64,000 nucleotides of DNA from positions 1 to 64,000 of the forward strand of contig CM049318.1 in assembly GCA_026874595.1 (NCBI GenBank), in the 5' to 3' direction. Below, piece by piece: positions 36,296-47,764 of the stretch. The stretch comes from Sipunculus nudus. Lineage: Eukaryota; Annelida; Sipuncula; Golfingiida; Sipunculidae. Positions within the stretch are counted from its first letter, which is position 1. Every line of letters starts with the position of its first letter. The notes below the pieces were generated by a model. The model made no database searches and was not told the origin of the DNA. It worked only from the letters and a program-made list of their open reading frames with translations. Both the position numbers and the translations under genes were made by a program.

Positions 36296-36331
36296 GGTTA
36301 GGGTTAGGGTTAGGGTTAGGGTTAGGGTTAG
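36296..36331 (+). repeat. Short TTAGGG tract (36 bp, six repeats) on the + strand
   Basis: GGTTAGGG then repeats to GGTTAG, exactly 36 bp without a variant. It sits between satellite C sequence ending GCCGAAA and satellite C sequence starting AAAATATGAGATCG. In the intact higher-order repeat those two points (about 37172 and 37397) are about 225 bp apart, so the tract replaces roughly one and a half monomers. Its orientation is opposite to the 479-bp tract. Confidence 0.95.
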
Positions 36332-36401
36332 AAAATATGAGATCGAAATGCGAATTTCGAATATACACCTGTTTATACGCATATTATACATGAATGCGGC
36401 T
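36332..36401 (+). repeat. Satellite C between the short TTAGGG tract and the right arm
   Basis: About 70 bp (AAAATATGAGATCGAAATGC to GCGGCT) matching the variant at 37399-37468. It has no counterpart on the left side of the palindrome, where telomeric DNA abuts the arm directly. Confidence 0.85.
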
Positions 36402-36644
36402 GAAAAGAGCTGTTCGGGTCAAAATTGCAGAATCAACCGAAACCTCGCATATCAGGCCAGTAGGCCAAAACAAGCTGCTTGGTAAAATATGAGATCGAAA
36501 TTCGTCCTTCGTATATACACCTGATAATACGCATATTATACATTCATTCTGCCGAAAAGAACTGTTAGAGTCAACATTGCAGAATCAACTGTAACTCCGC
36601 ATATCAGACCAGTAGGCCAAAACACGCTGCTTGGTAAAATATCA

Positions 36645-38169
36645 CATGGAAATTCGAATCTCGTATATACATCTGTTTATACGCATATAACACATTAGTG
36701 CGGGCTAAAAGAGCTGTTCGGGTCAACATTGCAGAATCGAGTGAAACTCCTTACATATCAGGCCAGTAGGCCAAAACACGCTGCTTGGTAAAATATGAGA
36801 ACGAAATTCAAACTTCGTATAGACACCTGTTTATATGTATATTATACATTCATGTTGTCGAAAAGAGCTGTTCTTGTCACAATTGCAGAATCAACTGAAA
36901 CTCCGCATATCAGGCCAGTAGGCCAAAACAAGCTGCTTGGTAAAATATGAGGTCGAAATTCGGCCTTCGTATATACACCTTTTCATACGCATATTATACA
37001 TTCATTCTGCCGAAAAGAGATGTTCGGGTCAACATGGCAGAATCAACTGAAACTCCGCATATCAGGCCAGAAGACCAAAACACGCTGCTTGGAAAAATAT
37101 GAGATCGAAATTCGAACTTTGTATATACACCTTTTTTATACGCAAATTATACATTCTTGTTGCCGAAAAGAGCTGTAGGGGTCTAAATTGCAGAATCAAC
37201 TGAAACTCCGCATATCAGGCCAGTAGGCCAAAACAAGCTGCTTGGTAAAATATGAGATGGAAAATTAAACTTAGTATATACACCTGTTTATACGCATATT
37301 ATACAGCAATGCAGCCGAAAAGAGATCTTCGGGTCAACATTGCAGAATCAGCTGAAACTCCGAATATCAAACCAGAAGGCTTAAACAAGCTGCTTGCGAA
37401 AATATGAGATCGAAATGCGAATTTCGAATATACACCTGTTTATACGCATATTATACATGAATGCGGCTGAAAAGAGCTGTTCGGGTCAACATTGCTGAAT
37501 CAACTGATACTCCGGATATCAGGTCAGCATGGCAAAACAAGCTGCTTGGTAAAATATGAGATCGAAATTCGAACTTCGTATATACACCTGTTTATACGCA
37601 TGTTATCCATCAATGCGGCCGAAAAGAGCTGTTCGTGTCAACATGGCAGAATCAACTAAAACTCCGCATATCAGACCAGTAGGCCAAAACACGCTGCTTG
37701 GTAAAATATGAGATGGAAATTCGAACCTCATATATACCTCTGTTTATAAGCATATAATACATCAGTGCGGGCGAAAAGAGCTGTTCGGGTCAACATTGCA
37801 GAATCAAGTGTAACTCCTTACATATCAGGCCAGTAGGCCAAAACACGCTGCTTGGTAAAATATGAGAACGAAATTCAAACTTCGTATATACACCTGTTTA
37901 TATGCATATTATACATCAATGCATCCGAAAAGAGCTGTTCTTGTCAAAATTGCAGAATCAACCGAAACCTCGCATATCAGGCCAGTAGGCCAAAACAAGC
38001 TGCTTGGTAAAATATGAGATCGAAATTCGTCCTTCGTATATACACCTGATAATACGCATATTATACATTCATTCTGCCGAAAAGAACTGTTAGAGTCAAC
38101 ATTGCAGAATCAACTGTAACTCCGCATATCAGACCAGCAGGCCAAAACACGCTGCTTGGTAAAATATCA
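36645..38169 (+). repeat. 1525-bp higher-order repeat of satellite C, copy 1
   Basis: Ten ~152-bp monomers form a 1525-bp block. The mirrored copies on the left arm are at 34008-35532 and 32482-34007. Diagnostic variants (TTTTTTATACGCAAATTATA; GAAAATTAAACTTAGTATAT; GATACTCCGGATATCAGGTC) recur at this period. Confidence 0.88.
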
Positions 38170-39694
38170 CATGGAAATTCGAATCTCGTATATACATCTG
38201 TTTATACGCATATAACACATTAGTGCGGGCTAAAAGAGCTGTTCGGGTCAACATTGCAGAATCAAGTGAAACTCCTTACATATCAGGCCAGTAGGCCAAA
38301 ACACGCTGCTTGGTAAAATATGAGAACGAAATTCAAACTTCGTATAGACACCTGTTTATATGTATATTATACATTCATGTTGCCGAAAAGAACTGTTCTT
38401 GTCAGAATTGCAGAATCAACTGAAACTCCGCATATCAGGCCAGTAGGCCAAAACAAGCTGCTTGGTAAAATATGAGGTCGAAATTCGGCCTTCGTATATA
38501 CACCTTTTCATACGCATATTATACATTCATTCTGCCGAAAAGAGATGTTCGGGTCAACATGGCAGAATCAACTAAAACTCCGCATATCAGGCCAGAAGAC
38601 CAAAACACGCTGCTTGAAAAAATATGAGATCGAAATTCGAACTTTGTATATACACCTTTTTTATACGCAAATTATATATTCTTGTTGCCGAAAAGAGCTG
38701 TTGGGGTCTAAATTGCAGAATCAACTGAAACTCCGCATATCAGGCCAGTAGGCCAAAACAAGCTGCTTGGTAAAATATGAGATGGAAAATTAAACTTAGT
38801 ATATACACCTGTTTATACGCATATTATACAGCAATGCAGCCGAAAAGAGATCTTCGGGTCAACATTGCAGAATCAGCTGAAACTCCGAATATCAAACCAG
38901 TAGGCTTAAACAAGCTGCTTGGGAAAATATGAGATCGAAATGCGAATTTCGAATATACACCTGTTTATACGCATATTATACATGAATGCGGCTGAAAAGA
39001 GCTGTTCGGGTCAACATTGCTGAATCAACTGATACTCCGGATATCAGGTCAGCATGGCAAAACACGCTGCTTGGTAAAATATGAGATCGAAATTCGAACT
39101 TCGTATATACACCTGTTTATACGCATGTTATCCATCAATGCGGCTGAAAAGAGCTGTTCGTGTCAACATGGCAGAATCAACTAAAACTCCGCATATCAGA
39201 CCAGTAGGCCAAAACACGCTGCTTGGTAAAATATGAGATGGAAATTCGAACCTCATATATACCTCTGTTTATACGCATATAATACATCAGTGCGGGCGAA
39301 AAGAGCTGTTCGGGTCAACATTGCAGAATCAAGTGAAACTCCTTACATATCAGGCCAGTAGGCCAAAACACGCTGCTTGGTAAAATATGAGAACGAAATT
39401 CAAACTTCGTATATACACCTGTTAATATGCATATTATACATCAATGCGTCCGAAAAGAGCTGTTCTTGTCAAAATTACAGAATCAACCGAAACCTCGCAT
39501 ATCAGGCCAGTAGGCCAAAACAAGCTGCTTGGTAAAATATGAGATCGAAATTCGGCCTTCGTATATACACCTGATAATACGCATATTATACATTCATTCT
39601 GCCGAAAAGAACTGTTAGAGTCAACATTGCAGAATCAACTGAAACTCCGCATATCAGACCAGTAGGCCAAAACACGCTGCTTGGTAAAATATCA
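38170..39694 (+). repeat. 1525-bp higher-order repeat of satellite C, copy 2
   Basis: Same ten-monomer order as copy 1 with a few substitutions, for example AACTAAAACTCC at 38570 where copy 1 has AACTGAAACTCC. Marker frames at 38545 and 40070 are 1525 bp apart. Confidence 0.87.
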
Positions 39695-41600
39695 CATGGA
39701 AATTCGAATCTCGTATATACATCTGTTTATACGCATATAACACATAAGTGCGGGCGAAAAGAGCTGTTCGGGTCAACATTGCAGAATCAAGTGAAACTCC
39801 TTACATATCAGGCCAGTAGGCCAAAACATGCTGCTTGGTAAAATATGAGAACGAAATTCAAACTTCGTATAGACACCTGTTTATATGCATATTATACATT
39901 CATGTTGCCGAAAAGAGCTGTTCTTGTCAGAATTGCAGAATCAACTGAAACTCCGCATATCAGGCCAGTAGGCCAAAACAAGCTGCTTGGTAAAATATGA
40001 GATCGAAATTCGGCCTTCGTATATACACCTTTTCATACGCATATTATACATTCATTCTGCCGAAAAGAGATGTTCGGGTCAACATGGCAGAATCATCTGA
40101 AACTCCGCATATCAGGCCAGAAGACCAAAACACGCTGCTTGGAAAAATATGAGATCGAAATTCGAACTTTGTATATACACCTTTTTTATACGCAAATTAT
40201 ACATTCTTGTTGCCGAAAAGAGCTGTTGGCGTCTAAATTGCAGAATCAACTGAAACTCCGCATATCAGGCCAGTAGGCCAAAACAAGCTGCTTGGTAAAA
40301 TATGAGATGGAAAATTAAACTTAGTATATACACCTGTTTATACGCATATTATACAGCAATGCAGCCGAAAAGAGATCTTCGGGTCAACATTGCAGAATCA
40401 GCTGAAACTCCGAATATCAAACCAGTAGGCTTAAACAAGCTGCTTGGGAAAATATGAGATCGAAATGCGAATTTCGAATATACACCTGTTTATACGCATA
40501 TTATACATGAATGCGGCTGAAAAGAGCTGTTCGGGTCAACATTGCTGAATCAACTGATACTCCGGATATCAGGTCAGCATGGCAAAACAAGGTGCTTGGT
40601 AAAATATGAGATCGAAATTCGAACTTCGTATATACACCTGTTTATACGCATATAATACATCAGTGCGGGCGAAAAGAGCTGTTCGGGTCAACATTGCAGA
40701 ATCAAGTGAAACTCCTTACATATCAGGCCAGTAGGCCAAAACACGCTGCTTGGTAAAATATGAGAACGAAATTCAAACTTCGTATATACACATGTTTATA
40801 TGCATTAATATACATCAATGCGTCCGAAAAGAGCTGTTCTTGTCAACTTGGCAGAATCAACCGAAACCTTGCATATCAGGCCAGTAGGCCAAAACAAGCT
40901 GCTTGGTAAAATATGAGATCGAAATTCGGCCTTCGTATATACACCTGATAATACGCATATTATACATTCATTCTGCCGAAAAGAGATGTTCGGGTCAACA
41001 TGGCAGAATCAACTGAAACTCCGCATATCAGGCCAGAAGACCAAAACACGCTGCTTGGAAAAATATGAGATCGAAATTCGAACTTTGTATATACACCTTT
41101 TTTATACGCAAATTATACATTCTTGTTGCCGAAAAGAGCTGTTGGGGTCTAAATTGCAGAATCAACTGAAACTCCGCATATCAGGAGAGTAGGCCAAAAC
41201 AAGCTGCTTGGTAAAATATGAGATGGAAAATTAAACTTAGTATATACACCTGTTTATACGCATATTATACAGCAATGCAGCCGAAAAGAGATCTTCGGGT
41301 CAACATTGCAGAATCAGCTGAAACTCCGAATATCAAACCAGTAGACTTAAACAAGCTGCTTGGGAAAATATGAGATCGAAATGCGAATTTCGAATATACA
41401 CCTGTTTATACGCATATTATACATGAATGCGGCTAAAAAGAGCTGTTCGGGTCAACATTGCTGAATCAACTGATACTCCGGATATCAGGTCAGCATGGCA
41501 AAACAAGCTGCTTGGTAAAATATGAGATGGAAATTCGAACCTCGTATATACCTCTGTTTATACGCATATAATACATCAGTGCGGGCGAAAAGAGCTGTTC
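39695..41600 (+). repeat. Shortened higher-order repeats following the 1525-bp copies
   Basis: The ten-monomer order continues, but monomers are missing. At about 40636 the sequence jumps from one monomer type to another, and the next marker (40986) follows the previous one (40070) by 916 bp, six monomers instead of ten. This is the expected product of unequal exchange in register with the monomer. Confidence 0.75.
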
Positions 41601-44293
41601 GGGTCAACATTGCAGAATCAAGTGAAACTCCTTACATATCAGGCCAGTAGGCCAAAACACGCTGCTTGGTAAAATATGAGAACGAAATTCAAACTTCGTA
41701 TATACACCTGTTTATATGCATATTATACATCAATGCGTCCGAAAAGAGCTGTTCTTGTCAACATGGCAGAATCAACTAAAACTTCACATATCAGACCAGT
41801 AGGTCAAAACCCGCTGCTTGGCAAATATGAGATGGAAATTCGGCCTTCGTATATACACCTTTTCATACGCATATTATATATTCATGCTGCCGAAAAGAGC
41901 TGTTCGGATCAACATTGCAGAATCAACTGGAACTCCACATATCAGGCCAGTAGGCCAAAACAGGCTGCTTGGGAAAATATGAGATCGAAATTCGAACTTC
42001 GTATATACACCTGTTTATACGCATGTTATCCATCAATGCGGCCGAAAAGAGCTGTTCTAGTCAACATGGCAGAATCAACTAAAACTTCGCATATCAGACC
42101 AGTAGGTCAAAACCCGCTGCTTGGCAAATATGAGATGGAAATTCGATCCTCGTATATACGTCTGTTTATACGCATATAATACATCAGTGCGTGCGAAAAG
42201 AGCTGTTCGGGTCAACATTGCAGAATCAACTGAAACTCCTTGCATATCAGGCCAGTAGGCCAAAACACGCTGCTTGGTAAAATATGAGATCGAAATTCGA
42301 ATTTCGTATGTACACCTGTTTATTCGCATGTTATACATCAATGCGTCCGAAAAGAGCTGCTCTTGTGAAAATTGCAGAATCAACCGAAACTCCGCATATC
42401 AGGCCAGAAGACTAAAACACACTTTTTGGAAAAATATGAGATCGAAATTCGAACTTCGTATATACACCTGTTTATTCGCATATTATTACAGCAATGCAGC
42501 CGAAAAGAGCTGTTCGGGTCAACATTGCAGAATCAGCTGAAACTCCGAATATCAGACCAGTAGGCTTAAACAAGCTGCTTGGGAAAATATGAGATGGAAA
42601 TTAGAACTTCGTATAAACAACTGTTAATACGCATATTATACATCAATGCGTCCGAAAAGAGCTGTTCTTGTCAAAATTGCAGAATCAACCGAACTCCGCA
42701 TATCAGGCCAGTAGGCCAAAACACGCTGCTTGGTTAAATATGAGATCGAAATGCGAACTTCTTATATACACCTGTTCATACGCATAATATAATTCAATGC
42801 AGCCGAAAAGAACTGTTAGAGTCAACATTGCAGAATCAACTGAAACTCCGCATATCAGGCATTAGGCCAAAACACGCTGCTTGGAAAAATATGAAATCGA
42901 AATTCGAATTTCGAATATACACCTGTTTATACGCATATTATACATGAATGCGGCTGAAAAGAGCTGTTCGGGTCAACATTGCTGAATCAACTGAAACTCC
43001 TGATATCAGGTCAGTATGGCAAAACAAGCTGCTTGGTAAAATATGAGATCGAAATTCGAACTTCGTATATACACCTGTTTATACGCATGTTATCCATCAA
43101 TGGGGCCGAAAAGAGCTGTTCGTGTCAACATGGCAGAATCAACTAAAACTCCGCATATCAGATCAGAAGGCCAAAACACGCTGCTTGGTAAAATATCAGA
43201 TGGAAATTCGAACCTCGTATATACACCTGTTTATACGCATATAATACATCAGTGCGGGCGAAAAGAGCTGTTCTGGTCAACATTGCAGAATCAAGTGAAA
43301 CTCCTTACATATCAGGCCAGTAGGCCAAAACACGCTGCTTGGTAAAATATGAGAACGAAATTCAAACTTCGTATATACACCTGTTTGTATGCATATTATA
43401 CATCAATGCTTCCGAAAAGAGATGTTCTTGTCAAAATTGCAGAATCAACCGAAACCTCGCATATCAGGCCAGTAGGCCAAAACAAGCTGCTTGGTAAAAT
43501 ATGAGATCGAAATTCGGCCTTTGTATATACACCTTTTCATACGCATATTATACATTCATGCTGCCGAAAAGAGCTGTTCGGATCAACATTGCAGAATCAA
43601 CTGGAACTCCGCATATCAGGCCACTAGGCCAAAACAGGCTGCTTGGGAAAATATGAGATCGAAATTCGAACTTCGTATATACACCTGTTTATACGCATGT
43701 TATCCATCAATGCGGCCGAAAAGAGCTGTTCTTGTCAACATGGCAGAATCAACTAAAACTTCGCATATCAGACCAGTAGGTCAAAACCCGCTGCTTGGCA
43801 AATATGAGATGGAAATTCGATCCTCGTAAATACGTCTGTTTATACGCATATAATACATCAGTGCGGGCGAAAAGAGCTGTTCGGGTCAACATTGCAGAAT
43901 CAACTGAAACTCCTTGCATATCAGGCCAGTAGGCCAAAACACGCTGCTTGGTAAAATATGAGATCGAAATTCGAACTTCGTATGTACACCTGTTTATTCG
44001 CATATTATACATCAATGCGTCCGAAAAGAGCTGCTCTTGTGAAAATTGCAGAATCAACCGAAACTCCGCATATCAGGCCAGTAGGGCAAAACAAGCTGCT
44101 TGGTAAAATATGAGATCGAAATTCGAACTTCGTATATACACCTGATAATATGCATATTATACATCAATGCAGCCGAAAAGGGCTGTTCGAGTCAACATTG
44201 CAGAATCAGCTGAAACTCCGAATATCAGACCAGTAGGCTTAAACAAGCTGCTTGGTGAAATATGAGATCAAAATTCGAACTTCGTATATACAA
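41601..44293 (+). repeat. Satellite C, mixed monomer order
   Basis: Continuous ~152-bp monomers in the + direction with no simple higher-order period visible. Part of it, from about 43130, is duplicated 15.29 kb to the right. The longest frame (167 aa from 41676) spans three monomers and shows the same peptide twice, as expected of repeat DNA. Confidence 0.8.
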
Positions 44294-45965
44294 CTGTTTA
44301 TACGCATATTATACATCAATGCGTCCGAAAAGAGCTGTTCTTGTCAAAATTGCAGAATCAACAAAAACTCTGCATATCAGGCCATTTGGCCAAAACACGC
44401 TGCTTGGTCAAATATGAGATCGAAATGCGAACTTCTTATATACACCTGTTCATACAAATATAATACATCAATCCGGCCGAAAAGAGCTGTTGGGGTCTAA
44501 ATTGCAGAATCAACTGAAACTCCGCATATCAGGCCAGTAGGCCAAAACAAGCTGCTTGGTAAAATATGAGATGGAAAATTAAACTTCGTATACACATCTG
44601 TTTTTACGCATATTATTCATAAATGCGACCGATGAGAGCTGTTCAGGTCTAAATTGCAGAATCAACTGAAACTAGGCATATCAGGCCAGTAGGCAAAAAC
44701 AGGCTGCTTGGTAAAATATGAGATGGAAAATTAAACTTCGTATATACACCTGTTTATACGCATATTATACAGCAATGCAGCCGAAAAAGACTGTTCGGGT
44801 CAACATTGCAGAATCAGCTGAAACTCCGAATATCAGAACAGTAGGCTTAAACAAGCTGCTTGGGAAAATATGAGATGGAAATTACAACTTCCTTTATACA
44901 ACTGTTAATACGCATATTATACATCAATGCGTCCGAATAGAGCTGTTCTTGTCAAAATTGCAGAATCAACCGAAACTCCGCATATCAGGCAAGTAGGCCA
45001 AAACACGCTGCTTGGTCAAATATGAGATCGAAATCCGAACTTCTTATATACACCTGTTCATACAAATATAATACATCAATGCGGCCGAAAAGAGCTGTTC
45101 TGGTCAAAATTGCAGAATCAACTGAAACTCCAGATATCAGGCCAGTAGGTCAAAACACGCTGCTTGGTAAAATATGAGATGGAAAATTAAACTTCGTATA
45201 TACACCTGTTTATACGCATATTATACAGCAATGCAGCCGAAAAAGGCTGTTCGGGTCAACATTGCAGAATCAGCTGAAACTCCGAATATCAGACCAGTAG
45301 GCTTAAAAAAGCTGCTTGGGAAAATATGAGATGGAAATTAGAACTTCCTTTATACAACTGTTCATACGCATATTATACATCAATGCGTCCGAATAGAGAT
45401 CTTCGGGTCAAAATTGCAGAATCAACCGAAACTCCGCATATCAGGCCAGTAGGCCAAAACACGCTGCTTGGTCAAATAAGAGATCGAAATCCGAACTTCT
45501 TATATACACCTGTTCATACAAATATAATACATCAATGCGGCCGAAAAGAGCTGTTCTGGTCAAAATTGCAGAATCAACTGAAACTCCGCATATCAGGCCA
45601 GTAGGTCAAAACACGCTGCTTGGTAAAATATGAGATCGAAATTCGAATTTCGAATATACACCTGTTTATACGCATATTATACATGAATGCGGCTGAAAAG
45701 AGCTATTAGGGTCAACATTGCTGAATCAACTGAAACTCCGGATATCAGGTCAGTATGGCAAAACAAGCTGCTTGGTAAAATATGAGATCGAAATTCGAAC
45801 TTCGTATATACACCTGTTTATACGCATGTTATCCATCAATGCGGCCGAAAAGAGCTGTTCGTGTCAACATGGCAGAATCAACTAAAACTCCGCATATCAG
45901 ACCAGTAGGCCAAAACACGCTGCTTGGTAAAATATGAGATGGAAATTCGAACCTCGTATATACAT
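44294..45965 (+). repeat. 1672-bp direct duplication in satellite C, copy 1
   Basis: Eleven monomers. Marker frames at 44252 and 45924, and at 45326 and 46998, are all 1672 bp apart. Copies differ by only a few bases, for example GCGACCGATGAG (44626) against GCGGCCGATGAG (46298). Confidence 0.87.
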
Positions 45966-47637
45966 CTGTTTATACGCATATTATACATCAATGCGTCCGA
46001 AAAGAGCTGTTCTTGTCAAAATTGCAGAATGAACAAAAACTCTGCATATCAGGCCATTTGGCCAAAACACGCTGCTTGGTCAAATATGAGATCGAAATGC
46101 GAACTTCTTATATACACCTGTTCATACAAATATAATACATCAATCCGGCCGAAAAGAGCTGTTGGGGTCTAAATTGCAGAATCAACTGAAACTCCGCATA
46201 TCAGGCCAGTAGGCCAAAACAAGCTGCTTGGTAAAATATGAGATGGAAAATTAAACTTCGTATACACATCTGTTTTTACGCATATTATTCATAAATGCGG
46301 CCGATGAGAGCTGTTCAGGTCTAAATTGCAGAATCAACTGAAACTAGGCATATCAGGCCAGTAGGCAAAAACAGGCTGCTTGGTAAAATATGAGATGGAA
46401 AATTAAACTTCGTATATACACCTGTTTATACGCATATTATACAGCAATGCAGCCGAAAAAGACTGTTCGGGTCAACATTGCAGAATCAGCTGAAACTCCG
46501 AATATCAGAACAGTAGGCTTAAACAAGCTGCTTGGGAAAATATGAGATGGAAATTACAACTTCCTTTATACAACTGTTAATACGCATATTATACATCAAT
46601 GCGTCCGAATAGAGCTGTTCTTGTCAAAATTGCAGAATCAACCGAAACTCCGCATATCAGGCAAGTAGGCCAAAACACGCTGCTTGGTCAAATATGAGAT
46701 CGAAATCCGAACTTCTTATATACACCTGTTCATACAAATATAATACATCAATGCGGCCGAAAAGAGCTGTTCTGGTCAAAATTGCAGAATCAACTGAAAC
46801 TCCGCATATCAGGCCAGTAGGTCAAAACACGCTGCTTGGTAAAATATGAGATGGAAAATTAAACTTCGTATATACACCTGTTTATACGCAAATTATACAG
46901 CAATGCAGCCGAAAAAGGCTGTTCGGGTCAACATTGAAGAATCAGCTGAATCTCCGAATATCAGACCAGTAGGCTTAAAAAAGCTGCTTGGGAAAATATG
47001 AGATGGAAATTAGAACTTCCTTTATACAACTGTTCATACGCATATTATACATCAATGCGTCCGAATAGAGATCTTCGGGTCAAAATTGCAGAATCAACCG
47101 AAACTCCGCATATCAGGCCAGTAGGCCAAAACACGCTGCTTGGTCAAATAAGAGATCGAAATCCGAACTTCTTATATACACCTGTTCATACAAATATAAT
47201 ACATCAATGCGGCCGAAAAGAGCTGTTCTGGTCAAAATTGCAGAATCAACTGAAACTCCGCATATCAGGCCAGTAGGTCAAAACACGCTGCTTGGTAAAA
47301 TATGAGATCGAAATTCGAATTTCGAATATACACCTGTTTATACGCATATTATACATGAATGCGGCTGAAAAGAGCTATTGGGGTCAACATTGCTGAATCA
47401 ACTGAAACTCCGGATATCAGGTCAGTATGGCAAAACAAGCTGCTTGGTAAAATATGAGATCGAAATTCGAACTTCGTATATACACCTGTTTATACGCATG
47501 TTATCCATCAATGCGGCCGAAAAGAGCTGTTCGTGTCAACATGGCAGAATCAACTAAAACTCCGCATATCAGACCAGTAGGCCAAAACACGCTGCTTGGT
47601 AAAATATGAGATGGAAATTCGAACCTCGTATATACAT
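45966..47637 (+). repeat. 1672-bp direct duplication in satellite C, copy 2
   Basis: Immediately follows copy 1 in tandem. It ends at ACATCTG (47637-47640), the same point at which copy 1 ends at 45965. A rare variant in it, ACATTGAAGAATC near 46932, is reproduced at the right end of the window in inverted form. Confidence 0.87.
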
Positions 47638-47764
47638 CTGTTTATACGCATGTTATCCATTAATGCGGCCGAAAAGAGCTGTTCATGTCAACATATCAGA
47701 ATCAACTAAAACTTCGCATATCAGACCAGTAGGTCAAAACCCGCTGCTTGGTAAAATATGAGAT

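Larger units (their letters stand above)
36402..39694 (+). repeat. Right arm of the telomere-cored palindrome (satellite C)
   Basis: This is the reverse complement partner of 32482-35775. The arm starts inside a hybrid monomer: GCTGTTCGGGTCA from one monomer type joined to AAATTGCAGAATCAACCG from another. The left arm carries the same hybrid, so it formed before or together with the inversion. The palindrome ends at the gap on the left, not at a visible breakpoint on the right. Confidence 0.93.

Noticed and set aside
41676-42179. 167-aa frame in satellite C with an internally repeated peptide
   Set aside because: It spans three ~152-bp monomers; related frames appear wherever the monomer order recurs and stop at monomer variants. 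No start context or domain supports a gene.
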